From Onthophagus taurus (lineage: Eukaryota > Arthropoda > Insecta > Coleoptera > Scarabaeidae): a DNA stretch of 64,000 nucleotides. The stretch spans positions 18,476,001 through 18,540,000 of the forward strand of contig NC_091967.1 of NCBI RefSeq assembly GCF_036711975.1. Reading direction: 5' to 3'. Both the position numbers and the translations under genes were made by a program. Under the pieces are notes generated by a model. That model did no database searches. It saw only the letters and a program-made list of their open reading frames with translations, and was not told where the DNA came from. Shown here in pieces: positions 11,440-23,241 of the stretch. Position 1 is the first letter of the stretch. Each line of letters starts with the position of its first letter.

Positions 11440-12000
11440 TACAACACTTGTTTAAAGTATCAATATCGACTATTTTACCTGTCATCAAAGAAGTCGCTGA
11501 CAGTATACCGTTTAGCAACACATGGCTACACTTTTACCAGGAGCATCAATTGCTATAGCAAGGTCTATTGACTTAAGCTCTTTGGAGCTATGTTCTACAG
11601 CTTCCTCCATTGTTTCTTTATTGGCTCTTTACAGATTATTTCAGAAACAGTTCAAATTAAGTTTCAAACGACTGTAAACTTTCTCAGCAGCAGTTTGCTA
11701 TTGGCTAGAAGTGGTATATCGTAAATTAACCTAGCATTAATATCATGAAAAATACACTGACTATTGTTACACACAGTTTATAATGAATCACAAGAATTTG
11801 TAATTACATTATTATTACTGCAGGAAAAGTTCATCTCGTAAGCTAAACCAGAAAGACATTTCCTGCACACAGCAATATTTTGAAAGGTTTTATCCATGAT
11901 TTTTACATCAACATTGGAATCAGTATGATTATCGATATTTTTTGGAAAATAAAGATAAAATAATTTATTTGTTGAGAATGTTAGCTGAATTAATTTTAAG
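11440..12000 (-). pseudogene. Mutator-like transposase-domain relic
   Basis: On the minus strand, a frame near 11605-11440 reads METM..., MEEAVEHSSKELKS, LAIAIDAPGKS and, after a stop, LSATSLMTGKIVDID. These resemble the block pattern of the insect Mutator-like transposase domain family (acidic helix, IAVDGxWQKRGH, NGxxSATSxxTGKVxD). Upstream on the same strand the frame 12200-11778 includes CRKCLSGLAYEMNFSCS, which fits the N-terminal zinc-binding part of that family. Stops and frameshifts interrupt it. Assignment comes from remembered motif patterns, so it is moderate; the Met-rich N-terminal part of the 12200 frame is unassigned. Confidence 0.5.
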
Positions 12001-12878
12001 TAATTACTAATTGAAATGATAACGGAGAATGAATATTTTAGAAACTTACATTTTTTTACCCAAATTTTCTTAAAACAACTTTTTACTTTTGATATTTTAC
12101 ATTTACCTAATGGATCTGGGGACATAATTGATATTTCTGGCATGCAAACGTCAGCAACGTTTCGCAGCATTGGACCATTAATTAGAATTTTATCTATCAT
12201 CGACTAATTATCTTTTTCCACAGTACTGGGCGAACTGACGGCAAAATGCACTGAATTATAATTGACGGTGCGTCGCGACGTTCGCTTTGACAGGTGCTGG
12301 TCGGTCGTTGATTCCGTTGTTCATAATTTACCGTGTCCGTCACGAAATGCATATATCATGACATTTTTTACACTAGAATTTCTCGACGAAAACGCAAATA
12401 TCAATTAATTCCTACACAGTTCTTTCCCTTTGAGAGTTTCTGAAACGATGATTAAGTTAATAACAATTGTTTACTTTTTAATAAGAATAAAGTAATTGTT
12501 TTTTTTGTAAGTGTGTTAAACGCAGGGCAATTTAAAAGTTTAAATAGAAGTTGGTAAAAGCTTCCTTTACCACTAAATCATAACAAGATTTATTAAAAAT
12601 TACAACCGGGAAAGTTTGCTTTATTATCCGCGCGGACATCAAAAAGGAAGTGCAAGCATTAATGACGTCGTTAAAATTGTTTTTAACCTCCCCACCAGTA
12701 GACATTATGCGGCCGTGCATAATTTACACGGGACTTAATGATATACGTAATCTATTGCGAACGTTGGTTAGATCCGGCGGAAGTTTCTTCGAAAATACAT
12801 TCAGTGTACTACACGTCGTGCCCCCAAACCCACCCCCTAAAACCCTCTTAGTTCGTTCTAGGCCACATTAAATTCGCC
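12001..12878. other. Intergenic, no gene recognised
   Basis: Contains a more GC-balanced stretch around 12650-12850 with a 73-codon frame (+), without familiar motifs or neighbouring exons. Confidence 0.4.
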
Positions 12879-12904
12879 AACTTTAAGTTGATCAACTTAA
12901 AGTT
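12879..12904. repeat. 26-bp perfect palindrome
   Basis: The 26 bases centred on TTGATCAA read identically on both strands, with half-site AACTTTAAGTTGA. A perfect palindrome of this length is unlikely by chance; it could be a cruciform-forming site or a transposon junction. It is followed by partial repeats of the half-site (GAAACTTTAAAT near 12915). Confidence 0.85.
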
Positions 12905-14561
12905 TAGCCACCGAAACTTTAAATTATACTTGGTGGGTTATTAATTTAACTGGTAATTCGTTCTCAGAGAACTCCGATTAAACCGGAGACCAAACTTATT
13001 TTATGCAATTTTCGAAAATTTCGTTTCCCTGAATCTTAAGAAATCTATCAATATCATTTAATTGTTTAAAATAAGCAAATTTTACAGTATTAATATCGAT
13101 ACTTTGTCATATGGAACGTTTGAATCAATAAGTTCATTTTGTAACAAAAAAAATGATGTAGTTCTTTTAATAATTTAATCGAATACAAAATAACAAAAAC
13201 ATAAAATGTTATATATACTTTTTTATTACTTAATATATTCTCATATTTGAAAAAGAGGTAGTATATAGAGAGTAGTAGGTCGATAGTTGTTACTATCCCA
13301 ATGGGACTGCAATCACTTCTGCACTTCGTCGCCAAAGTCGACGCCCGACAGGAGGATCTATAAATTTCCGGCACGGGAAGTTTGAAAAGTCTCTATAAGG
13401 GGGAAAGAAGGAGGAAGGTTTTCCCAAGGCGACTACTTTATTAAATATAGCGAGAGAGATAGATACTCGTCAGTATCGACTACTCCCTACAGAGGTACTT
13501 CTACTACACACTTTTAACAACGAAGATAGTACCAGATGTGTACTCCTAAAATAGTCATGACATCGATAGATTTCGATCTTATTCATTTTTAAAAAGAAAT
13601 CGAAAACCAGCAATACAATACAAATTGATGACACTTTGCCTCACTCATTTCAGTGTGATGGTAGTGCCGCCGAGGTTTATTTGGCAACGTTTCAAACTCT
13701 GACGATGCCGCATCGTCGAATATCGATTACTCGTTAGATGGTAAATTCGCGACTACACCGTTTCGTATGCCGAATTGTCCCAGTTCTCTTCGATAAGCTA
13801 AACAGTTGAGTGGTTGGTTGTCGCTTACTATTACGCTTCAACGGATATTCATGGTTAATAGACGCATGATTGACTATGATAATCACACACCGTTCAATTC
13901 TAAAGCAATAATATTATTATGACAAAACAAAAAAAAATACTTTGTCTTCATCCATATAAAAAACAACCTAATAAATTGAATAAACTGTAAAGAAAGATCG
14001 TGAATTGAAGAGAGGGACGAAAATACAATAAAAAATCATGGAAAATTTCGAAGGGGGACTTTGAACCCCTATTCCTCAACCAATACACAATGGATTCCGC
14101 TAGTTTTAATCACGTCTCATCGTAAACCAAGCTAATACTTGAAATGAAAAAGCGTTATGGGCGTATTTGACCCCTGCGCTTTCGCCCCCCCGATCTTGAT
14201 GAACATCGTCCTTACTGCTGAGGCCATCAGCCCATGAAATAACGTTTTACTATATCGTCCACCCTCTTCCTTGGCTTTCCCCCCTCGATTCAACGGATAC
14301 GACTTCAATAAAATCCATGACTATAAGATTTATTTACTGAGGGAGTGTCGTAATTTTCAAACAAAACGTTGATTTAAACTTATACCTTCAAAAATCATTT
14401 TCGTCATTCAATAAAAAATTTAGAGCAATTTAGATCTCGTCATTTTTTATCAACGGCGATGTTTTATCTAAAGCAAATACACTACAGCACCAGGATTTGT
14501 TTGTTCTAGATAAACTAATCTTCCTAAATGGAATTTACTTTCTATTAGAAAGATAATACGA
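12905..14561. other. Intergenic, no gene recognised
   Basis: AT-rich with several GC-richer patches (13650-13850, 14100-14300). No supported exon, although the patches could be regulatory. Confidence 0.4.
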
Positions 14562-14633
14562 GCGATGGTGGTGTAATGGTCAGCATAGTTGCCTTCCAAG
14601 CAGTTGATCCGGGTTCGATTCCCGGCCATCGCA
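14562..14633 (+). tRNA. tRNA-Gly (anticodon TCC)
   Basis: 72 nt folding as a cloverleaf. The acceptor arm GCGATGG pairs with CCATCGC, followed by discriminator A. The A box is TGGTGTAATGG and the B box GGTTCGATTCC. The anticodon stem-loop TTGCCTTCCAAGCAG gives TCC, reading GGA (and GGG by wobble) glycine codons. The T arm CCGGG...CCCGG is perfect. No intron. A pol III terminator (TTTTT) starts a few bases after the 3' end. CCA is not encoded, as expected for a nuclear tRNA gene. It appears functional. Confidence 0.97.
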
Positions 14634-15689
14634 CTGCTTTTTCATTTTTTTAAATAATTTTGTATCGTCTTAAATAAACAGATATAAAAATCGTTTTATC
14701 ATCAGTCGTAAATTACACTTACGGTAGTAATTAGGTGGTTTGGGCGTTACTATTACCTTATAAAAAGCAGAGAGAGGGTAAAGTAATTTTAGGACTTAGG
14801 ATTAATATGATTACATTGCCATAAATCAATTATTATTAAACAAAAACCGGCACCTTGCTAAAGTAAATATTTGCTTATATACAAGCAGTGTTGTAGAAAC
14901 TCCGTTCAAAATAGATTAATCCAAAAATACCAGCTGTATGAAATGATTTATATCACAACATTTCGTTACATTTATTGAGAGTTAGTCGTTAACTGTGCAA
15001 TTCTATTAAATCACTGTTTAAAGTTTTGAATATCATGTTACATTACTACAGCCTTCTTCAGAAACAAGTTTAAAATTGAAATAATAGTTTAAATAAAACG
15101 ATTATAACCTTTTTATTACTGTAACCTAAAAAGAAGAATTAATAACCATAAAACATAAATTATTATTCATCGCATAAACTAAGAAATAAATTAAATTTGA
15201 GTTGTTCCCAAAAAACAATATTTACTAATTTGAAATGATTACTATCATAGTCTTTCACTGCTTCTAAGTGCCAAAACAATGAATCAGGGCCGACACATAT
15301 AGCTGATAGAAACCAATGCCTGCATAAGGCGCTCTTTGAATATGAAGATGAGTTTTAACTTTTCAGTCATCTATCACATAGCGATCATCTGTGTAACGCT
15401 CAAGATCGCAGAGACAACCTTTGTAGTCACTTGTTCAATCAATACTTCGTTTTGACTAAAAGGCACATCCTTGTCTTGCGATGACATCTCAGTCAACTTA
15501 TCAAAGCCAACAAATATAGCTGGACTTTGCTGACAGAAACAACACTGCGCTAATATGGCGCATGTCTGAATAAGACGATGAGGTTTGACTTTTTAGTCCT
15601 TAGTCATATAGCGAACATCTCCGTATAGGTATTTAAGTCAGAAAGAGATAAAAAAAATTGTAGTCGAAATGAGAGACATAAAATACTAC
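14634..15689. other. Intergenic with two diverged copies of a repeat of about 230 bp
   Basis: Two segments share word order, about 15295-15430 and 15515-15660: ATAGCTG..., ...GCGC..., GAATA.GA.GATGAG.TTT, ...CTTTTNAGTC..., CATATAGCGANCATCT. They look like an old tandem duplication. No coding content is recognised. Confidence 0.45.
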
Positions 15690-16390
15690 AGCAGTTATAT
15701 ATAGTGTATATGTTTCGTCTGACGATGATGGGGAATTTTGATACCATCGAAAAGCTGACTATTGAGGAAATTCAAGAACACATTCAGACCCTGCTACTGA
15801 ATATTCAGTGGATTCTGATAATGAAACGATTGTGGTATATAAATCTGGAAAAACCGATGATTAGAATATCAAAATGTTTCCGACACAAATCGGATCATAC
15901 GCGATATCTCATAACAGATGATTTGTTTTGCGTTTTTTTTATAGGTATAAAAATATATAACTATATAGATATAACTAACAAATTTGGTGAAAATTGGGAA
16001 CCTATAAATAACTGCATTACGGATTAAGAATGATGGATCGAATATTTTTACAGTACACCTGTAAGAAGGGAAGAGAGATGAGAGGAACTGGAATGACGGC
16101 TATGATTTGCTTGGAAAATGACTGTAGATAACTGACTGTAGTAACCCGCTGGCGATTTTTAATAGAAAGAAGCAGATTTTGTCAATATCTAGCAACAAAC
16201 CAGGAAATTATAATTTTATTTCAAAGCAATAAAATGATAATTTCATACCGTCCCATGAAAGGACCCAATTGCTACATTAATTAATACTCTACACAAGGAC
16301 AAAAACTTAATACAGTAGCACCAAACAAATCTGGAGTAATTCGCAATTACAACGAAACAGATGTGAGAGTGGATACGATGAAATGAAAAA
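15690..16390 (+). pseudogene. piggyBac-like transposase relic, several frameshifts
   Basis: Blocks in order are an acidic YSDSDNETIVVYKSG piece near 15800, ISYRPMKG near 16240, TLINTLHKDKN near 16280 in another frame, and VIRNYNETDVRVDTM near 16345. The last three correspond to the piggyBac C-terminal order (VxSYxPKKxK, xxLLSTxHxDK, KPxIxxxYNxTKGGVDTxD). Stops and frame changes make it inactive. It differs from the piggyBac relic at 2.7 kb in the part retained. Confidence 0.6.
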
Positions 16391-19300
16391 CTTTATCATA
16401 ATATAAATATCATTTCTGTAAATGAACCTTACATTGTCCATATGGAAAGATTCTTCTGAAGTCTATAGTTCAGATCTCAGACAAATTCAATTTAAAATTG
16501 CGCTGGTGATGCAACCGAACATTATACATATAGCGGAACTATCATACATCAATTAAGGTCTGTATAAGAGTGGCTAATCTAATTACAATCACTGGCGCTA
16601 GAAACGACTGTAATTAGTTAAAAATTGTTATATTAACGTAACTTAGTAGCTGTTCATTAAATCTACCATATGGCAGTAATCCATTGAAAACAAGAAATGA
16701 TAACAGACGCACACCTTGAACGCAGAAATTTGTTGATTTGAGAATTCAGAAATCTGTGAATTCAGGAAATTTGTGAAGGTAAATGTACAGCAGCAGTGAA
16801 GAACAGTGTCAGCAGCACAAGAATTTAGAAACTATTTCGAGCTTCTAATAAAGACTTACTTCTCAAGTAACCAGGTGATCAGGATAGCATGGTCGGTATA
16901 GCATGGAGAAATCAAGCTGCGCTTAATAATGCAATGTAACAATATCTTGCAAGAGCTGTTCTAAAAGCTATACTCAATATAGCTCAACTAAATAAATATA
17001 AATAATATTTATTAAATAATATAAACTGAATAATCACTTATATAGAAGTTGGTCATTCTGTCCTTCACTAACAAGAAATTTTCTCATTATATACCAAGAT
17101 TAATCTTCTCCACAAAATTGAAGTAGTTAGTTTAAATAATAGTAGACTTTGCCGTATGAGTTGGACACTGGCTCTTGAAAAACATTACTATATCAGACAT
17201 GCTCAAAAATTCAACGAATAGCCAAATTTGCGATTTCCGATTCGATAAATACGCAATCATATAATAGAAGTTCCGCTTGGCTAACTTCTTTTGATTTGTA
17301 CATCGAAATAGTAAATTGGACGGCTGTTTATAGATTGCCTTCCGATAAATATTTTGTTTATGTTCCGAAAGTCACTATAATTGTTCATATGGTCCTGTTA
17401 ATGTGGCATAGTCGATTCCACAGGAAATTACCAAACCACACATACTACATTCATATTCTAACTGAAAACGGTGAAGCATCGTGTGGAGTATCAGCACGAT
17501 ATTGAGCAATCAGCATAACTGCCCGGGAACCTGTCGAGTAACTAGCATGGCTTACTCACATCGTGGAAGAGCATTTTATGAAAACAATCAACTTATCCAA
17601 AGGAAGTTTGCCAAAAATGATGTTGATACATTTTTAGCAAAAAATTCTCGCGTATTTTGGTAGTCTGTGTTCAAGCAAAATAAGAAAGGAGATGTTTTGG
17701 TAGAATAAATTAGCTATGTAATTACTTGCAAAAACAACTTGGAACCAATTGGAATTAATCACGTTTCAAAAATAAGTTTACTACATCTACCTAAAAGATT
17801 TTTTGATCGTCATAATATTTATTTATAACTTATACATGAACAAACTTATATATAACTTTTCCACAGTTATTGATGGCTTTTTTTGTATTTTTTCATTCCA
17901 AGCAAATTTGAAAAATTAAACGTTATATAACATGTGTCCAGATGATTATATAATAATTAATTAATTTACTTCAAACATAGTGAAATCAATATATCTTATA
18001 GAAACAATAGTGAAGTTGATGCAATTTTATATTCTCGTAAATTTAGAAGTTTGATATGAAACCACGGGTTATTATTGATCAGTTTCAAACAAATTATGAT
18101 CTCGGAGATATCTCTAGATTTCATCTCCAGTCGCGCGATTTACCTTAAGTGGATACCCAGCTTAAACGTCAAGTAGACAAGCTTAACGAGACGAACTTTA
18201 CTCTCCCCATCTAATGCCTAATTCGCTCACTAAACTCAAGAGTGGACTTGACCAAATAAGTACACTAATTTTCCTCTACTTTTTCTTCGTTTGAACTCTC
18301 TTTTGATTACGGATTCATTTTTTTTTTCATTTGCCTTATCATAATGATTTTTAAAAATTGTTTTTATTATTTTTTACGAGATTTTAATACGGATTTGGGA
18401 TAAACATAATTTTTTCTGCTAATATTTGCTTCATCCAAGAACGATAACAGATTACGCAAGAGGCGTGTCCGTTATGTGGTGTTGTTGATTGGATATTGGC
18501 ACCATGTCATTAATTCAGCCTGAGAGAATATTCAAAACAGGGGTACTCCCGATGCGGGGGTTGAGCTAAATAGAAATTTCGCCCTGCTATTGGGGAGAGG
18601 GCTACCGAGTTTCAATGGCATTTTGCGATTTTAATTAGTTCCGTTGGTTGAGCAACAAAGTGATATCGCAGCCGTATATATGAAATTTAACCAAAATCAA
18701 TTTTTGATAACATTTACAGGAAATTTGTTATTCTTTTTGTGCTTGTTTTGTTTTTCTTTTAAAATAAAATTGGATAAAACATGCAAATTGAAAAGAGGGT
18801 TCAGAATTAAGCATTCAAGTTACGGCGCGATCTTTTACAAAGCAAGGCAAAGCAGCCCTGAGGGCATTATACCGCGTTCGAAAACGGAAAAAGAGCATTA
18901 AGGACTTTTATCAGAAGCTCGTCCGCCGAATGCAAGGAGAAACCGCAATGCATCTATTCATTTTGGAAGCAATGGTGCTTTTCGTTGCCGCCATCCGCAA
19001 GACGAACTACACGAAGAAGATCTTTTCTCGCATGGAGAAAGGATAAAGCTGAACTAGCGAGAGGTTGTTATTCAACCGGTCCATAATGAAACGCTAACCG
19101 CAGTCTAGATTAAAGTAAACAGACGCTCAACGTCAATGCTTTGCTTAATGAACTACACACTATGTTCATTTTAACTTACATAGTATAAAATATATTTTTA
19201 AAAACCATCTAGGAATGAATTCAATCACAGAATTATCTTGATGGTGATGTTATAAATGCTTTAATGCCTTCTGGCGGTTGTTCGCGTTTGTACCAACTTG

Positions 19301-21887
19301 AATTCCTTCAAAGTTTGATGAGAGCAGCACAAGTCGGCCGAATCCTCGAAACTCATATTACTCGTCGGCAGCGCACAACCGTTTCGGAGGATCCATCCGC
19401 AAGCTGTGCAAATAAATCGCAAATTCGCCGTGTAGTTGCCGTGCGCAGTAGTCCAAAGTTCAAGAGAAGCCCCGAGCAATCCCGTATGTTTGGGTAACAA
19501 TGGTCTTCCACTAGACTGGTCCTCGTCTTTCGCCCTTTCCCTCACCACTTTCCACATTCCCGCCGCCAGAGCTTTCATTTGATATCATACGACAATATTT
19601 ATTCGACGATAGGGTCAGTTTAAAACGATAATAAAACTTTTTTCCTTTTTGCAGCTTCTCATTGATCGATTGCAGTAAAGCAAGTCTAAATTTACGTCGT
19701 CATTCGCTGTCTATCTCGCGCTCAACACGAAGCGGAAGCTTTCACCACTTCTATTACCTAAATTTAGCTAAATCGTAAATCTGGTTTTCTGACGTGTAGG
19801 GATTTTGATGACGCTGCATTCTATGAGCTTTTCTTGAATCCAAAACGACCCCGACGTAAAACGTTCTCCTCATCATGAATAAATTATAATTGGATTATCT
19901 TCTTATTACTAACATCGTCAGTCCATTATGTAGTAGAAAATTAATTTGATTAAGTAAATCATAATTACAACAACACTATCTATCGAGAATACATAGCATA
20001 ACCTCTACGAATTGTCTTCCTTAACAATCGAAGCTACGATGAACTTCTACTAATTCCATTCAGAATCTAATTTCCTTTATATAGAAACTCCGGGATCCAA
20101 TAAGAACAAACTGTATTAACTTCCTTTGTCGTGACAGTACAAATTCATTGTGCCATGTGGCAAGATTCCTATTAGAGCTAGAGGGAAGACGAAAATTGAA
20201 ATAAGGCAAGAGCTTCTCGACGTGAAGAGTCGAGGGGGTCGTTTATTAACAATTTGGCTACTTAGCGAGCGGTACGAGAACGTCGCACGATTTGCATAAA
20301 CAAGCGTTGCTTAATCGTTCGGAGCGGTTTATGCCCTTCATTTGCAACATCATTTGTGCTGGCGACCATTGTATGTATTCGAGCGCGGTAATTGTCCGTC
20401 ATTAGCGCATTCCAATAATTTACACGAAAGTGGCAACGCTGTTGTTGGTGTACGTCCTATCGCTTCGTTTATTCGTCCTATCTCGTTATGCAATTTTACC
20501 CCAAAACTGATGCATCTATACATACATTATCACATTAACTACAAAATATTTTAGGAGATTCTAAGAAATAATCTGTACCAGTTTTACATCAAGCCTGCCT
20601 ACATTTCTTTAAACTTTTAATCCTTGTACTATCTCACCCCTTCGAAGTTCCAATCCTTTGAAGTGCTCTACAAAGGAGATCGAGCTGGCGAAAAGGGGCA
20701 GCAACGCAAAAGGGAAAAAAGCGAAAAAAATATATATGAAAGTGGCGGTAGCGTGTTCTTCTCCTCGCCTGCTTTAAACGTCATTGCAAACAGTAATCTC
20801 GGCATCTCTAACGTCCCCAAACGGCTTTAATAACAGCGTCGGTGCACCAAGGGTGTCTTTCGTCTCTACCGTATTATTTATATAGGGGAGCAGTTGGAGA
20901 GGATGTCCGATAGGGGAAAAAGGTAGTTTGATGTTACCCTATATTGAAAGAGTAACATTGGACTACACTACGAGGAAATAGCAATGCAGAATAAATTTCA
21001 AAAAGTGGTTTCCACAAAATATTTAAATCGAAAACACTTTACTTGAAAATGTATTGGATAATAAACTATAGTCTTAGTTGAGGTCCTTTTAATAGTACTT
21101 ATTGCTAATGGCTGGCGACGCGGTAGTAACTCGATGCTTCTAGACGCCAAATCTGATATCTTTATTTGACACGTCGTGGGTTGGCTGGGCAATATATCCA
21201 GACTAAAAGCGATTAACGGTTGGTTTACGGTTTGGAGCCGGTAGTTATGAGGTTAATAAATTACAATTGCACTGTATTACGGACAACGTTATTTAAACGG
21301 CTTAACTCTACGTTTGAAAATTACATTGATTTTATTATCCCAAAAAATAAAAACGATAAAATCATATAATAAATCTACACTGAGATCTCAACCTTAACAA
21401 AACTTTATACTTGAACGTGCGGTTTTGAGGAACCTTTAAGATATCCGAGAAACGCGACGCGTACTTCTACTCAATGAGTTTCCTTCAGGCACCTCCTGTA
21501 CCACTACTAACTTTGGTCGCATTATCGTCGAACAGGATTCGATGGAGGAAGAAGAGAAGGGAGGCTCCGGTGCACAACTAGCGCGCCCGGGCTTTACTCT
21601 ATGCTGCTGTTGCTGCATTGTGGGTGTCGTCTTCCACTTAATTAACTGCTACTACTGAAATTTATGATATCGCACCGAGGAAATTCCGGGGGAAAACGCG
21701 TAACCGTCTCTACAGCCTCTATACTCCTGTGTGCAGTTCGTTGTTCTCCACTTTACTGCATCTAACCGTTAAATTTGTCTACTCACAACAAAGAAATATT
21801 AAGAAAAAAACATTTCTTTTCACTTTGTTTTAGTTAATGAAAATAATAATATTTCTAATTATTAGTCTAGTAGAGAGAATGTAAGTA
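16391..21887. other. Long intergenic stretch without a supported gene
   Basis: 5.5 kb. Short frames only (60-105 codons). GC rises between about 18450 and 20900 with CpG-containing patches (for example 19260-19560, where both strands stay open), but no splice-linked exons, family motifs or start context could be defended. Regulatory sequence or unrecognised non-coding RNA cannot be excluded. Confidence 0.4.
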
Positions 21888-22053
21888 CAGTGTGTTAATT
21901 CATCATCGTACCCGACGTCATCATTGCAAGTATGCAACCAATATCTCAGTATTGGTATTGCAATATGCGATTTGCGTATGATGCGTATTGTACTGTGATA
22001 TTGGTTGCATACTTGCAATGATACGTCGGGTACGATAATTAATTAACACACTC
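21888..22053. mobile_element. Tc1/mariner-type MITE, copy 1
   Basis: A 166-bp foldback element with arms of about 60 bp. The left end CAGTGTGTTAATTCATCATC mirrors the right end ...AATTAATTAACACACTC. TA dinucleotides flank both sides (21886-21887, 22054-22055), the target duplication of Tc1/mariner elements. Both arms contain GTATGCAACCAATAT or its complement. A second copy is at 49194-49360. Confidence 0.9.
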
Positions 22054-22557
22054 TATAATGATATCCGGTTATCTTCTGCCAAATAATTGCTATAATTAAG
22101 CAACTTACAGTTATTGAGTAATGATCTTTTATTGCTGTAAAATATTAGGAATTGGAAATCCTAATCCCATCAATAACTTTTTTCAAGCTTACCAAGTAAT
22201 TTCGTGGTCTACCAGGTCATTTCTCGTATAAATAATTGGTTTCACTTATTTCGACATTAATTCGTTTCATACTCTTGATGTCACTCACGTGCCTGTCTGG
22301 TAGACAGTTAAATGGATAATCCCATACCGGGGTCGCTTTGGGTTAATCGAACTCCTTCACTGGTTGATCGGTTTGGGAGGTATTGCGATATCGATAATTG
22401 AATGAATGACCGATTAAACAAGCTTGACATCGGTCATACAATATCCCAATTAGGAATTGGGAAATTTTTACAAATTTCTAATCTTTGAGAAATTTTAATT
22501 TTTTTTATTATCAATGAAAATGTTAATGTTATTTCGATATAGATGTATTTCTATGGG
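22054..22557. other. Intergenic, no gene recognised
   Basis: AT-rich spacer between the MITE and the non-LTR fragment; nothing further seen. Confidence 0.4.
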
Positions 22558-23241
22558 ATTATTATTATTATTATTATTATTGCTGCCGGGCTGAGGAGAG
22601 CGGCCCCTCTCGTTACCGCGACCTATAAGATCTATTGTAACTTTAGCCCTCCAAAGGTTTAGGGCAAATGTAGGTCCTTAATGAACCTTAGTATTGTCCT
22701 GAGGTCTTGAACCTTTATGTCGGTAGGTAACAAGGGAGTTTTACCGAAGACGTTGTGCCTTAGATGGCCTCTGGTGACGCAATTGCACAGTATATGTTCA
22801 GCAGTTTCTGACTCGTCGTTGCATAGTCGACAAGTTTGATCCTCAGCTTGTCCAATGTGGAAGAGGTGGTATTTTAGGGGCACATGGCCGGTCAGGTAGC
22901 CTGAGAGCGTTCTTAGATCCCCTTTGCTGAGGCATAAAACCTCTTTGGTTTTCTTTTGCGACGGAGTTATCATACTCTTCGCTTGTCTGTGACCTGGAAG
23001 TTTTTTCCATCGTAAGGCTATCTTTGAAGCCTCCCAGTTGTTGATTGTTTGTTTTAGGTGGCTTTTTTGTAGTCCACATCCAGGTTGGGGTCCAATGAAG
23101 GGCGTGTTTGCTGCCTCTTTGGGGATCTTGTCGGCCTTCTCATTGCCCTCAATGTTGCTGTGACCTGGAACCCACCATAGGGTAACATCATTGCCCCTAG
23201 CGAGTTCTCTCAGGTTGTTGGTACACTCTATGATCAGTGCT
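22558..23241 (-). mobile_element. 5'-truncated non-LTR retrotransposon with RNase H end, copy A
   Basis: Minus-strand reading gives WVPGHSNIEGNEKADKIPK (end of an RNase H domain). After a frameshift it gives LTGHVPLKYHLFHIG and CRLCNDESETAEHILCNC, the cysteine/histidine tail seen after RNase H in insect I/R1/Jockey-group non-LTR elements. The 3' end is an (AAT)n tail, seen on the plus strand as ATT repeats near 22560-22582. The 5' truncation is at about 23241. The same family recurs at 63047-63801, where it extends further 5'. Confidence 0.85.

Noticed and set aside
14200-14250. TTGATGA ... CTGAGG ... ATGAAAT suggestive of a hammerhead ribozyme core
   Set aside because: The CUGAUGA and CGAAA core elements are not both present in the correct order, and no three-stem fold could be drawn.
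19261-19578. Overlapping open frames on both strands (105 and 77 codons)
   Set aside because: Both stay open because of local base composition; no homology, splice sites or start context decide for either.
21830-22018. 62-codon minus-strand frame
   Set aside because: It lies across the arm of a MITE and is explained by the element.
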